64,000 nt of DNA, taken from assembly GCA_937900045.1 (NCBI GenBank), contig CALCEB010000202.1, positions 58,468 to 122,467 of the forward strand, in the 5' to 3' direction. The translations under genes were made by a program, and so were the position numbers. Source of the DNA: an uncultured Acidobacteriota bacterium. GTDB taxonomy: Bacteria > Acidobacteriota > Terriglobia > UBA7540. How positions within the stretch are numbered: position 1 is the stretch's first letter; the number at the start of each line of letters is the position of its first letter. The notes below the pieces were generated by a model. The model was not told the origin of the DNA and searched no databases. It was given only the letters and a program-made list of their open reading frames with translations. Shown here piece by piece: positions 43,733-51,878 of the stretch.

Positions 43733-44644
43733 ATGACGAGCCATCGGAGAAGCCGAAAGAAAATCGCTGCGAGAGTCACAGCCTTTGTGGCGATCGTAGG
43801 GGCGATTGCGGCCATCTCTTCCCATGCGGGGAAGAACTTGATGTGCCCGCCGGGTGCGGGCCCCCCGAATTTCCATTCTTTGCGCAACGCCAGTCTGTCA
43901 TTACCTCAAGCAATCCGGTCGCGGCCGGTCTATCCTTACTCGATCATTCCCGGTGGAGTGCGAAGCGCCAGCGAACTCGAACAGAAGATTCAGCGTGATC
44001 CCCTTGTCGCCGCTCAGTATAGCGATTTCGACGTTCAGGAGGCCCGTGTCGTAACGCTCGAGAAACCGGAGATGGTATACGTTTCCTACCGCCTGGACGA
44101 CCGGATTTTCTGGACGAGCCACATGTTGACCCTGCATCCGGGTGAAACACTCCTCACCGACGGCTCCCACTTCGCCAGAACTCGCTGCGGCAACCGCCTC
44201 TCGAAGCAGCCCCACGCTCAGGTTTCGAAGTTTGAGCCGCCGCCCGAAGCTTTTAACAAGGTTCTTCCTCCGGCCAGCGCCGCCGTGGCGAATGCCGCCG
44301 CCAGAGTTGACCCCGCGAGCATGGTGCCTCAATCTGTTTCTTCGCTCCCGGTCACTCCTGCGAGCTTCCTTCCATCGCCTCAAACGCCGGCAGGACCTGC
44401 TCCCGCCGTTCTGATCGGGTTTCCCACACCGCCAATTAATCGAATTGCGCCCGTTGCAACTTGCAATGAGAAGAATCCGCCTCCTGGAGGCTGCCCGAAG
44501 ACCAATTGTACTACCGAGCACCCCTGCCCGCCGCCCCCGCCGGTGGAAGCTACGCCGGAGCCTGGGACCATCGTCCTTTTCGTTACAGGCGTGCTGGCGG
44601 CAATCGGCATCAGCCGTTGGAAAGGGCAGCGCCACGCCGTGTGA
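43733..44644 (+). CDS. PEP-CTERM sorting-signal exported protein, proline-rich
   Basis: A 303-residue exported protein. A basic start (MTSHRRSRKKIAARV) and a hydrophobic segment (TAFVAIVGAIAAISSHAG) form a signal or anchor. The middle is unrecognised, with a region of about 100 residues (SELEQKIQRDPLVAAQYSDF, then VYVSYRLDDRIFWTSHML) and a Pro-rich, Cys-containing stretch (CNEKNPPPGGCPKTNCTTEH). The C-terminus is a PEP-CTERM signal (ATPEPGTIVLFVTGVLAAIG then RWKGQRH). GTG 43709 is an alternative start. It is the second PEP-CTERM protein in the window, unrelated in sequence to the first. Confidence 0.8.
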   Translation: MTSHRRSRKKIAARVTAFVAIVGAIAAISSHAGKNLMCPPGAGPPNFHSLRNASLSLPQAIRSRPVYPYSIIPGGVRSASELEQKIQRDPLVAAQYSDFDVQEARVVTLEKPEMVYVSYRLDDRIFWTSHMLTLHPGETLLTDGSHFARTRCGNRLSKQPHAQVSKFEPPPEAFNKVLPPASAAVANAAARVDPASMVPQSVSSLPVTPASFLPSPQTPAGPAPAVLIGFPTPPINRIAPVATCNEKNPPPGGCPKTNCTTEHPCPPPPPVEATPEPGTIVLFVTGVLAAIGISRWKGQRHAV

Positions 44645-44790
44645 CCTAAGATCGGGCCGGGTGACTATCGTGCCTCAGATCGATGGTCGCCACGGCCTTC
44701 GCTTCGGGTTTTCCACTGTGAGAAGGCAGTGCAAATCTTCCCGCGCTCAGGCGCCTCTTTCAATCTTGGACCCCCCAGAGCAATCTACTG

Positions 44791-47124
44791 TTATTTTCCA
44801 GGAAATGTAAACTTCAACCCAGCCATGAAGTTCAATTTCAGCGCGGGATAGCCGAAGGACTCCTCGTAGGACTGGTTCAGCAGATTGAAAAGACTTCCAT
44901 AGATTTCAAGCCCTTTTGGTAGTTGGTAAGAAAACCCACCATTCAGCAAGTCGTACCCCCTGTCCGTAAATAAGCAAGGTAGTCCGAGCTGGCACGCGTA
45001 GGTTCCATCATTCGGCTCCAAGTCCAGGATGGATCCACGGAAGTAGGCGTTGGTATTCAGCATCAGCCGGCCGTGGCGCCACGTGAGGTTGTAGGAAGCC
45101 GAATTGCGCGGGATGCGCAGGAGAGGCTGGCCGGCATGGAACGGGTCGAGCGCCACATTGGCGCCATTCAATGCCAACAAGGAGCTTGCCACGAGCGTGT
45201 ACTGCGCCTGCGCTTCAATGGAGCGGGTAGGTTCAAAGCGGAAGGATGCCTCAGCACCCTCCGCTCTGGAATTCCCCAGATTGGCAGATGTGAAAGTGCT
45301 GAGGTGGGTGAGCGAGCCTCCCAACACCACGATCTGGTTCTGAAAGCGATTGTAGAAGTAGGTAGCATCCAGAATGGCGCGGTCGCTGAGGAAGCGTTGC
45401 TCGATGCCGGAATCGAAGCTGACGCTTTTTTCCGGCTGCAGGTGGCCGTTGTTGGTGAATGCCAGCTCGAAGCCACTGGGCATGCGGATGCCGGTCCCAA
45501 AGCTGGCGTGCAGGCGGGTCATACCGATTCCCCCGGAGCCACCCGAAAGTCCGCGAAGCAGGTAAGCGGCGGAAATGCGCGGGTCAACTTGGGTGATCTG
45601 GCTGGCGGGCAAGAACGGCCTGCCGGCAGAAGTATCCGCAAGCAACGCGGCGGTGTGAAAGTCGTCCAGACGGGCGCCGGTGATGATGTAAATGCGCGGC
45701 GTGGGACTCCAGCGATTCTCAGCGAAAAGGGCGTAGCTCGACCTCGGCAGCAGGAACGGCAAGCCGCCGGCGTTGGCGATAAAGCTGTCCTTGATTTGCT
45801 CGCGGTCGTACTCGAAGCCTCCTACCAGGAAATCTTTGGCGGAGACGGAGTATTCGCTTCGCGTCGAAATAGCTCCGTTCAGGTTGTTGGAAAACGAGTT
45901 CCCGAAAGGCGAGATGAAGTAGTAGTCATTGGTTGAAAGATCGGCGGTCACCGTCTGGCGGAAGCGGCTGGTGAACTGTTGGGTGTAGTTAAGTCCGAAG
46001 CCGAACAGATTCTGCTTGTCGCGGGAAATGCGGTCGATGCCGGTGAACAGATGGTCCGGATCGGAACCGAAGGGTCCGGGCGCTCCTGCATTGTTGGCGT
46101 TGCCGTAAAAGTGAAAGTTGAACTGGCGCCGGGTGCTCTGGGGAAAGCTCAAGCTCAGCATGGCGGCTTGATCCTGATAATCGTCATTGGGCACGACGCC
46201 GTTCGTATCATAGCGCGCCAGGTTATAAGCCCAGCCCCAGCCGTGCGTCAGGCCGCTGCCGGCCGTAGCAGCACGCCATGCATAGTGGCTGCCGCCCTCC
46301 CCCAGAGCGGAGAAGTGCGGTGTGCTGTCACCTTCCCGGGTCACGATGTTGATGACACCCGCCACGGCGTCCGAACCATAAAGCGCGCTTTCCGGACCGC
46401 GATCCACTTCCACCTCCTCGACGCCGTCCGCCAGCAACGGCGCAAAGTCAAAGGCCCCGCCAAACTCGTTCAGGGGGATTCCGTCCAGCATCACCAGGTT
46501 GTAATCCGAGGAGCCACCGCGGATGAAGACGCTGGTCACGCCGCCCGCGCGCCCGGTTTGGTTGACGGCTACTCCCGGCAGTTCGCGCAATGCGTCAAGC
46601 AGGAATTGATCTCCCTGGTCCGCCATTTCGCTGTGGGAGATAACGCTGACCGACGAGCCAATCTGAGTGGCGATCCGGTCGGAAAGCGATGCGGAGACCA
46701 CAACTTGCTGAGTCGCGGCGCTCAGCTTGAGACGCAATGTGACACTGCAGGACTCACGGGGTTTAACGGTGACGCGGCTGGAAAGCGATGTGAAGCCGCT
46801 CTGCTGGGCTATAAGTTGGTAAGTTCCGGCGGAGAGGCCAGTGAACACAAAGCGGCCTTGGCTGTCCGTGCGGCGCTCAAGCATTGCGTTCAAGGAACTC
46901 AACAAGTTCACTTGCGCGCCGGAAACGACACGGCCACTCGGATCAAGAACCTTGCCACGCAGCGTGGCGGCAAGAACAGAAAAGGGCAAAGTTGCGGCCA
47001 GAGCCAGAATCATTAACAGGCGCCCCAACAACCGGCGCAGGCGAGGGTGGCGGGAAATGGACTGTTTGTAAAGAAAATCGGGACCGGGACGGCCCTTAGG
47101 AAAACCCGAATCGGGTGCGAACAT
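44791..47124 (-). CDS. TonB-dependent outer-membrane receptor, probably for cobalamin (BtuB-like)
   Basis: A 777-residue TonB-dependent receptor. ATG 47124 has GGAGGAG seven bases upstream; a start at 47184 is rejected. A signal segment (LLMILALAATLPFSVLAATL) is followed by a carboxypeptidase-regulatory-like beta-sandwich (RGKVLDPSGRVVSGAQVNLL), a TonB-box-like segment (TQQVVVSASLSDRIA), the plug (GGVTSVFIRGGSSDYNLVML, GPESALYGSDAVAGVINIVT) and a 22-strand-type barrel. The plug resembles BtuB. The cobalamin riboswitch upstream (47285-47465) makes corrinoid uptake the likely function. The inner-membrane BtuCDF partners are not in the window. Confidence 0.92.
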   Translation of the reverse strand: MFAPDSGFPKGRPGPDFLYKQSISRHPRLRRLLGRLLMILALAATLPFSVLAATLRGKVLDPSGRVVSGAQVNLLSSLNAMLERRTDSQGRFVFTGLSAGTYQLIAQQSGFTSLSSRVTVKPRESCSVTLRLKLSAATQQVVVSASLSDRIATQIGSSVSVISHSEMADQGDQFLLDALRELPGVAVNQTGRAGGVTSVFIRGGSSDYNLVMLDGIPLNEFGGAFDFAPLLADGVEEVEVDRGPESALYGSDAVAGVINIVTREGDSTPHFSALGEGGSHYAWRAATAGSGLTHGWGWAYNLARYDTNGVVPNDDYQDQAAMLSLSFPQSTRRQFNFHFYGNANNAGAPGPFGSDPDHLFTGIDRISRDKQNLFGFGLNYTQQFTSRFRQTVTADLSTNDYYFISPFGNSFSNNLNGAISTRSEYSVSAKDFLVGGFEYDREQIKDSFIANAGGLPFLLPRSSYALFAENRWSPTPRIYIITGARLDDFHTAALLADTSAGRPFLPASQITQVDPRISAAYLLRGLSGGSGGIGMTRLHASFGTGIRMPSGFELAFTNNGHLQPEKSVSFDSGIEQRFLSDRAILDATYFYNRFQNQIVVLGGSLTHLSTFTSANLGNSRAEGAEASFRFEPTRSIEAQAQYTLVASSLLALNGANVALDPFHAGQPLLRIPRNSASYNLTWRHGRLMLNTNAYFRGSILDLEPNDGTYACQLGLPCLFTDRGYDLLNGGFSYQLPKGLEIYGSLFNLLNQSYEESFGYPALKLNFMAGLKFTFPGK

Positions 47125-47196
47125 GATGTGACTCCTCCTCCCTGCTCGTGCGGCAGGGTGCGCAAAAACGGAAGGAGTCCGCAAATGAGAGGAGCG

Positions 47197-47228
47197 AAAA
47201 ACAAAGCCGCACTCACCTGAAACTGCGG
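47197..47228 (-). terminator. Possible expression platform of the cobalamin riboswitch
   Basis: On the minus strand CCGCA (47228-47224) pairs with TGCGG (47211-47207) and is followed by CTTTGTTTTT. A weak 5-bp stem, but placed between aptamer and start codon, so regulation by transcription termination is plausible. Alternatively regulation acts on the GGAGGAG site at 47131-47137. Confidence 0.35.
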
Positions 47229-47284
47229 TGGGGCAAGGCTTCGTGCGCCTCAGGACTCTTTCCGTCGAAGAGTTATACTGAGAT

Positions 47285-47465
47285 CAAATTCCCGGGCAGG
47301 CTTCCTGGCTTTCGGGTCATCGTAGGATCCCCGGCCTTCCCATCCAGCAGGACAGTGGCCTGGCTTTTGGCCCATTGGGACCCCGCTCTCCGATTACAGT
47401 GGCGGGACCGCGGCCGATTTTCACGGCCTTTCCTATTACTTCGCAGTGGCGAACACCGCAGGAAC
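47285..47465 (-). promoter_or_regulatory. Cobalamin (B12) riboswitch
   Basis: Read on the minus strand, the leader contains, in order, AATAGGAAAGGCCGTGAAAA, CGCGGTCCCGCCACTGTAAT (47410-47391), GCCACTG, GGGAAGGC, CCGAAAGCCAGGAAGCCTGC and the B12 box AAAGCCAGGAAGCCTGCC (47312-47295). These are the conserved blocks of the AdoCbl riboswitch in the right order and spacing. It lies between the promoter at 47496-47525 and the TonB receptor start at 47124, and would reduce receptor synthesis when cobalamin is plentiful. Confidence 0.95.
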
Positions 47466-47495
47466 TCACTTATCAAAAAACCAACAACGGAATGA

Positions 47496-47525
47496 AACGT
47501 AGCATTCGCAAAGAGCGATTGTCAA
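47496..47525 (-). promoter_or_regulatory. Sigma70-like promoter for the riboswitch-TonB receptor transcript
   Basis: On the minus strand the -35 hexamer TTGACA (47525-47520, perfect consensus) and the -10-like TACGTT (47501-47496) are separated by 18 bases. Transcription would begin near 47489, about 25 bases before the riboswitch. Confidence 0.65.
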
Positions 47526-47544
47526 GCCCGTCCGAAGAAGGCAA

Positions 47545-47575
47545 TGGTGCACTTTGCTGTAGCGGCTCTCTATTT
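47545..47575. repeat. Fragment of a family A element end
   Basis: GTGCACTTTGCTGTAGCGGC then TCTCTAT matches the left end of family A copies, but the right half is absent. A remnant. Confidence 0.5.
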
Positions 47576-47689
47576 CTCTTTGACCCGCCCCGGCAGGTAC
47601 ACTCCGGCCGCTGAGAGCTGCTGAAAAATCTGACGGGGCTGGCAGAAGTGATGGACAAGGTGGTGAGGTGAGGAAGCGAGGCATTGCTT

Positions 47690-48103
47690 TTATCCAAGGA
47701 ACTTCCCGATTCTGCGGACAAGGTGTTCAGAGGCCATGACCTCACACTCCCACACCACAAGGTGCTTCCAACCCAAGGTTCGGAGCAGTGTGAGATTCTT
47801 CTCATCACGCTCCCTGTTCTGTTGCAATTTCGGGGCCCAGTAGGAGCGTTTCGATTTGGGGATATGTGAGTCAATACACTTTCCATGCTGGTGCCAAAAA
47901 CACCCGTGGACAAAAATCACCTTGCGGCGTGAAGGGAAGACCATGTCTGGATTGCCGGGCAGATCACGCCGGTGCAGACGGTAACGGTAGCCGAGGCCGT
48001 GAACCAGGCGGCGCACAGCCATCTCCGGCTTCGTGTCTTTACTTCGAATGCGCCGCATGTTTTCGCTGCGGCGTTTCGGAGAGATCGTGTCCACGACAAG
48101 CAC
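47690..48103 (-). CDS. vsr: Very short patch repair endonuclease
   Basis: A 137-residue Vsr nuclease that nicks 5' of T in T:G mismatches arising from deamination of 5-methylcytosine. Motifs: SENMRRIRSKDTKPEMAVRR (mismatch-recognition start), the catalytic Asp53 in LPGNPDMVFPSRRKVIFVHG, and GCFWHQHGKC with zinc and catalytic His/Cys. The length is normal (E. coli Vsr 156). It lies 11 bp after the HNH nuclease gene and two genes after a cytosine-5 methyltransferase, which is the classical reason for its presence. Confidence 0.95.
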   Translation of the reverse strand: MLVVDTISPKRRSENMRRIRSKDTKPEMAVRRLVHGLGYRYRLHRRDLPGNPDMVFPSRRKVIFVHGCFWHQHGKCIDSHIPKSKRSYWAPKLQQNRERDEKNLTLLRTLGWKHLVVWECEVMASEHLVRRIGKFLG

Positions 48104-48114
48104 TTCTCAGGCAG

Positions 48115-48717
48115 CTATTTCACTAAATCTTGAACCTGGGCTGGAAACTTCTTGGTAAGCCACTTCAGAACCTCAAGTTGGTCCGCGCCGGTGGCGCGGC
48201 GGATCTGAATCAGCAGCTTCTTAAGTGATGGCCGGTCCAAGGTCAAATTTTTTGCACCCTCATTGCAGACAGAACATATTGCACGCAGGTTGCTCGGATC
48301 GTCCGTCCCGCCAATCGTCTTGTCAACGATGTGGCCGATGTGCAAGCGGGTCTTTCGTGAAGGGTCGTAGGGGTGTGGCTCGCCGGCCACGGCCCCGCAC
48401 ATCTGGCAAGTGAAGCCATTTCGGTCAAGAACGAGTGCACGGACTTCCTTGGAAATCGCCCTTCCAAAAGCAGGAGCCGGTTTTGGGTCGAGCAGCAGGT
48501 ATTGCCCAGGCTTCAGATCGCTGCGGTCATTGTGGGTAAGGATGCGATAGCCTTCCTCCAATCTTAATTCTCGCACTCTTCGAGCCCATTCGCTGGTACC
48601 GCCTGCAGTGCGCCGGAGTTCTTTCGCGTTCATCACTCGGCCGATGTTTTGCAGGAAGTGCGCTCGCAGCTTTGATCTCGCTCCTAACCCTCGGTTTGGC
48701 TGCATTTCAGGACTCAT
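48115..48717 (-). CDS. HNH endonuclease, probable restriction enzyme
   Basis: A 200-residue HNH nuclease. The C-terminal ββα-metal domain is clear: FTCQMCGAVAGE with the first zinc Cys pair, LHIGHIVDKTIGGTDDPSN with the catalytic His and Asn, and LRAICSVCNEGAKN with the second Cys pair. The N-terminal about 90 residues (ELRRTAGGTSEWARRVRELR, EEGYRILTHNDRSDLKPGQY) look like a DNA-recognition domain as in restriction-associated HNH proteins. It overlaps the methyltransferase stop by 4 bp (ATGA) and is followed by vsr after 11 bp. A role as restriction endonuclease of a type II system is likely; specificity unknown. Confidence 0.88.
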   Translation of the reverse strand: MSPEMQPNRGLGARSKLRAHFLQNIGRVMNAKELRRTAGGTSEWARRVRELRLEEGYRILTHNDRSDLKPGQYLLLDPKPAPAFGRAISKEVRALVLDRNGFTCQMCGAVAGEPHPYDPSRKTRLHIGHIVDKTIGGTDDPSNLRAICSVCNEGAKNLTLDRPSLKKLLIQIRRATGADQLEVLKWLTKKFPAQVQDLVK

Positions 48718-49661
48718 CCGACCAAGCTAAGACTTCGTCGCATTTCGAGACATGTCTTGACTCTCTCGGCTACGGCCTCTGCTACTGGCGGTGGAAACGC
48801 ATTACCCACTTGCCGGTAGGCTGCTGTCTTACCCCCCGAGAACTGCCAATCGTCGGGGAAACCTTGTAGGCGGGCCACCATACGCACCGTGAGCCTTGGC
48901 ATTCCAACAAAATTCCTTTCGGGGGCTTGGTCCGCTATTCCGAGGCCATCGACACCCAGTGTGGCCCACGCCCTCCTCGCCCGCGTCGGCCCAAGGTCAG
49001 GCCCTCCGTGTTTGAGGCTGCCACCGACAATCGTGGGGGCAATTTCGTTTGCGCGGTCCCGCCACAATTTTGCCGCTTTCCACCCGTGCGAGGCGATAAG
49101 GTCGTAGAGGATGTTGCCGACCGTATCAGGCTTTGTCTCCCGAGGCCTGGGCCATGAGAACCAGTCTGCGAAACGCTTTTTGATGGCAATGAATACAACG
49201 CGAGGACGCAATTGCGGCACGCCGTAATCGCAAGCGTTCAGGAGCTTCCAATCCGTCACATAGCCTAGCTTTCGCAGCTCTCCGCTGATATACTTGCGGT
49301 AATCCTCAAAAACCGCATCCAAAATCCCGCGGACGTTTTCGATCATCACCGCCATGGGGCGCACTTCATCCACAACGCGGATTGCTGCAGGGAATAGGTT
49401 GCGTTCGTCTTCTTTGCCGAGCTGTTTCCCAGCCACAGAAAATGGGGGACAGGGAAGGCCGGCCGAAACAATGTCAGCGCCACGGTAGGGGGAAGCGTCA
49501 AAGGTTTTGATGTCAGCCTGCATGACGTTCCAAGCGGGTCGGTTGTAACGCAGAGTGGTACAAGCGTTCTTATCGATTTCCACCAGCCCGCAATGCTCGA
49601 TTCCGGCTTGTTCGAACCCCAAGGCTTGGCCGCCGGCCCCGGCGCACAATTCGAGAGCCAT
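48714..49661 (-). CDS. DNA (cytosine-5-)-methyltransferase
   Basis: A 315-residue C5-cytosine DNA methyltransferase. Motif I ALELCAGAGGQALGFEQAG at the very N-terminus, motif IV GLPCPPFS with the catalytic Cys71, motif VI ENVRG (Glu108), motif VIII QLRPRVVF, the target recognition region between (about 165-255), and motifs IX/X RLQGFPDDWQ and QVGNAFPPPVA. Start at 49661. It is the first gene of a methyltransferase-HNH-Vsr operon and would protect the host from the HNH nuclease. The target sequence cannot be read from the protein. Confidence 0.95.
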   Translation of the reverse strand: MALELCAGAGGQALGFEQAGIEHCGLVEIDKNACTTLRYNRPAWNVMQADIKTFDASPYRGADIVSAGLPCPPFSVAGKQLGKEDERNLFPAAIRVVDEVRPMAVMIENVRGILDAVFEDYRKYISGELRKLGYVTDWKLLNACDYGVPQLRPRVVFIAIKKRFADWFSWPRPRETKPDTVGNILYDLIASHGWKAAKLWRDRANEIAPTIVGGSLKHGGPDLGPTRARRAWATLGVDGLGIADQAPERNFVGMPRLTVRMVARLQGFPDDWQFSGGKTAAYRQVGNAFPPPVAEAVAERVKTCLEMRRSLSLVG

Positions 49662-50006
49662 AAGCGAGGTTGCAGGATAACGGGCTTTGATAGACCTATC
49701 GATTCTCAGGGGCCGACTTGGACCTCCGCATCGGTCTTATATTTATCAAAAATTTGAGATGGTTGCCACTACAGAATTATCAGTGCAGCCTCGCGCCGGC
49801 ACTTAAGTTCTCCGCCTCTACATTACGGCCTGATGCTCCGTTGGCAGTCTGCCGCCTTAGCCCGGTTTTCACACAAGCTCGGAGGCATTCTTAAAGATAC
49901 AATGGCCGGTCAGGACATTCTGCAAGCCGGGAGTTATGGAAAACCCCAGAAAGGTACGAGTGAAGGACTCAACTACTAGGCAAATTCTGCCGATTGAGTT
50001 AAAGAC
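49662..50006. other. Divergent intergenic region without recognised gene
   Basis: 345 bp between the methyltransferase gene (-) and the XRE regulator (+). AT-rich near 49735-49760 (TCTTATATTTATCAAAAATT), probably promoter DNA for one or both. No reading frame of protein-like composition and no repeat family member was seen. Confidence 0.6.
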
Positions 50007-50471
50007 ATGACAAACCAAAACTTTACTTTCAGCGAAACCGACATTGCCGTTGCGCTACGGAGCCTTCGGGAGTCCTTGGGGCGGTCCCAGGACGTGATGG
50101 CTCAGATGTTGGGATGCAGCTTGCCCGCCTACCAAAAGTGGGAGATGGGCAGCTTGCTTCCGGGCGGTGAATGGCTGATCAAAATGTTGCAGGTCTGTCC
50201 GGATGAAGAGGCCCGAAACGCTTTCCGCATTCGCTCCGAGCGCCGCTCCAGCCAACGCGAAAAAATCGAACCGCACCCGGCCGGCCGGGTCAGTGCCGAG
50301 GAACGCCGCGAATACCGCCGGATGGCGCGCGAAGCCGTAGAAGTCATGTTCGAGTGCGGGGAAGACGGCGTGACCGCCGCCGACATCCGTTTGCGTGACT
50401 TCGCGATGAACATGCAACAGGCCGCGAACTATTACCAGAGGCACCGCCAGGCGCGGCGAGCTGACGAGTAA
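50007..50471 (+). CDS. XRE-family helix-turn-helix regulator
   Basis: A 154-residue protein. The N-terminal helix-turn-helix is canonical (ALRSLRESLGRSQDVMAQML then SLPAYQKWEMGSLLPGGEWL, about 16-60). The rest is charged and helical (AEERREYRRMAREAVEVMFE, RLRDFAMNMQQAANYYQRHR) without a known domain; it may mediate oligomerisation. It is divergent from the restriction-modification operon. Restriction controllers (C proteins) are XRE-type but only about 80 residues, so control of that operon is possible but not shown. Tail-to-tail with the aminotransferase gene, 15 bp apart. Confidence 0.8.
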   Translation: MTNQNFTFSETDIAVALRSLRESLGRSQDVMAQMLGCSLPAYQKWEMGSLLPGGEWLIKMLQVCPDEEARNAFRIRSERRSSQREKIEPHPAGRVSAEERREYRRMAREAVEVMFECGEDGVTAADIRLRDFAMNMQQAANYYQRHRQARRADE

Positions 50472-50486
50472 CAATGCGCCTGCCGC

Positions 50487-51842
50487 CTACTTGGCCCCTG
50501 CACTCGAACGCTGAGATCCCGCCATTTCTTTCAACACGTCCTCACAGGCTTGGAGAGTGTAGTCGATATCCGCTTCAATGTGGGCGTAGCCGATATGATT
50601 GCGCTTGAGGTTCAGCGGAATTTTGAAAATGCCGTGTGCCATCAGCCGCCGGCGGTATTCCACGAAGCGAGCCGCATCATTGCGCACCACGTCTGAATAG
50701 GATTCGATGGGCCCTTCCATGAAATAACTGAGAAAAATGGAGCCAAATCCGGCAACCGTGGCGCCAGTTCCAAGCCGGCGGTGAATCTCCCGAAGGCCGC
50801 ACCTCATGCGGTCGCCCAGGGCGAAGATGTGTGGGTGGACCGGCTGGCGTTCCAGGATGGAAATGGTAGCCAATGCGGCCGCCATGCTCACGGCGTTGCC
50901 GTTGAAAGTGCCGGCATAATACGCGTCGCCGCCAGGCCGGGTGGTGAAACGGTCCATGATCTCTGCATGGCCGCACACCGCGGCGAGCGGAAAGCCGTTG
51001 GCAATGGCCTTGCCCAGTGTTGTTAAGTCCGGCTTCACGCCGCAGATCGCTTGATAGCCACCCAGGTGATGCCGGAATCCGGTGATGATTTCGTCAAAGA
51101 TCAGGACCGTGCCGTGAGCGGTGGCAAGCTGGCGCAACCCTTCCAGAAATCCCGGCTTCGGCAACACGCATCCCATGTTGTGCGCGACCGGCTCCACAAT
51201 AATGGCCGCAACTTCGCCCCCGTGAGCGCGGAGAGCCTGTTCCACGTCGTCGAGGGAGTTGAAGGCGCAGACCAGCGTCTGAGCCAGCGCCTCCGGCAAC
51301 ATACCGGCAGAGTGTGGGTCCGGATGCCCGATTTTCTCTGCGGGACTCAGGATGTTGGTCAGCACGGCATCATGGAAGCCGTGGTAACAACCCTGAAATT
51401 TCAGAATCTTCTGCCGTCCGGTGAACGCTCGCGCCGCGCGGAGGGCGTGAAACGTGGCCTCCGAACCGCTGTTCGAGAAAAGCACCTTATCCGCCGAGGG
51501 AACGTGCTGCCGGATCTTTTGGGCCAGCTCGATCTCAAGCGGCGTCACGCCCACGCCGGGCAGCAGGCTCCGTTCGAGCGCCTCCGCCACGCGCCGGTTG
51601 ACTTCAGGATGGTTGTGGCCGAGCAGCGGCGGCCCAAATGCTCCCTGGTAATCGATATATTCGTTGCCGTCGGCGTCGGTGATCCGTGCGCCGGAGGTCC
51701 GCGTGATGACAAGATGGGGCAGGACGTTGCGGATGGTGCTGTTCACGCCGCCCGGCATGAGCCGGCAGGCCAAGTCGTGAAGACGATCACTCTCCTTATG
51801 ACGATGTTCCGGCGAGGTTTTCATCGTGGTTTGGAACTGCAT
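50487..51842 (-). CDS. Class III aminotransferase, glutamate-1-semialdehyde aminomutase-like
   Basis: A 451-residue PLP enzyme. The start at 51842 (MQFQTTMKTSPEHRH) is chosen because the longer frame up to 52700 runs antisense through the methyltransferase gene. GSAM-like features: MPGGVNSTIRN, FSNSGSEATFHALRAARAFT, the PLP-pairing Asp250 in LIFDEIITGFR, the PLP Lys278 in LTTLGKAIANGFPLAAV, and GTFNGNAVSMAAALATI. It may be a HemL paralogue; the absence of other heme genes and the neighbours (methyltransferase, ornithine-cyclodeaminase-like enzyme) suggest another omega- or beta-amino-group reaction. Divergent from the methyltransferase, with 36 bp between starts. Confidence 0.85.
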   Translation of the reverse strand: MQFQTTMKTSPEHRHKESDRLHDLACRLMPGGVNSTIRNVLPHLVITRTSGARITDADGNEYIDYQGAFGPPLLGHNHPEVNRRVAEALERSLLPGVGVTPLEIELAQKIRQHVPSADKVLFSNSGSEATFHALRAARAFTGRQKILKFQGCYHGFHDAVLTNILSPAEKIGHPDPHSAGMLPEALAQTLVCAFNSLDDVEQALRAHGGEVAAIIVEPVAHNMGCVLPKPGFLEGLRQLATAHGTVLIFDEIITGFRHHLGGYQAICGVKPDLTTLGKAIANGFPLAAVCGHAEIMDRFTTRPGGDAYYAGTFNGNAVSMAAALATISILERQPVHPHIFALGDRMRCGLREIHRRLGTGATVAGFGSIFLSYFMEGPIESYSDVVRNDAARFVEYRRRLMAHGIFKIPLNLKRNHIGYAHIEADIDYTLQACEDVLKEMAGSQRSSAGAK

Positions 51843-51878
51843 GTTAGTATAACCCGGTGAACGGGGGCGGTGGTTGGG

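Noticed and set aside
45979..47016. 345-residue plus-strand frame opposite the TonB receptor
   Set aside because: Antisense of a receptor with complete family motifs; no domain recognised.
50007..50471. C-protein controller of the restriction-modification operon
   Set aside because: The protein is about twice the length of known C proteins and no C-box was seen upstream of the methyltransferase gene; listed only as an XRE regulator.
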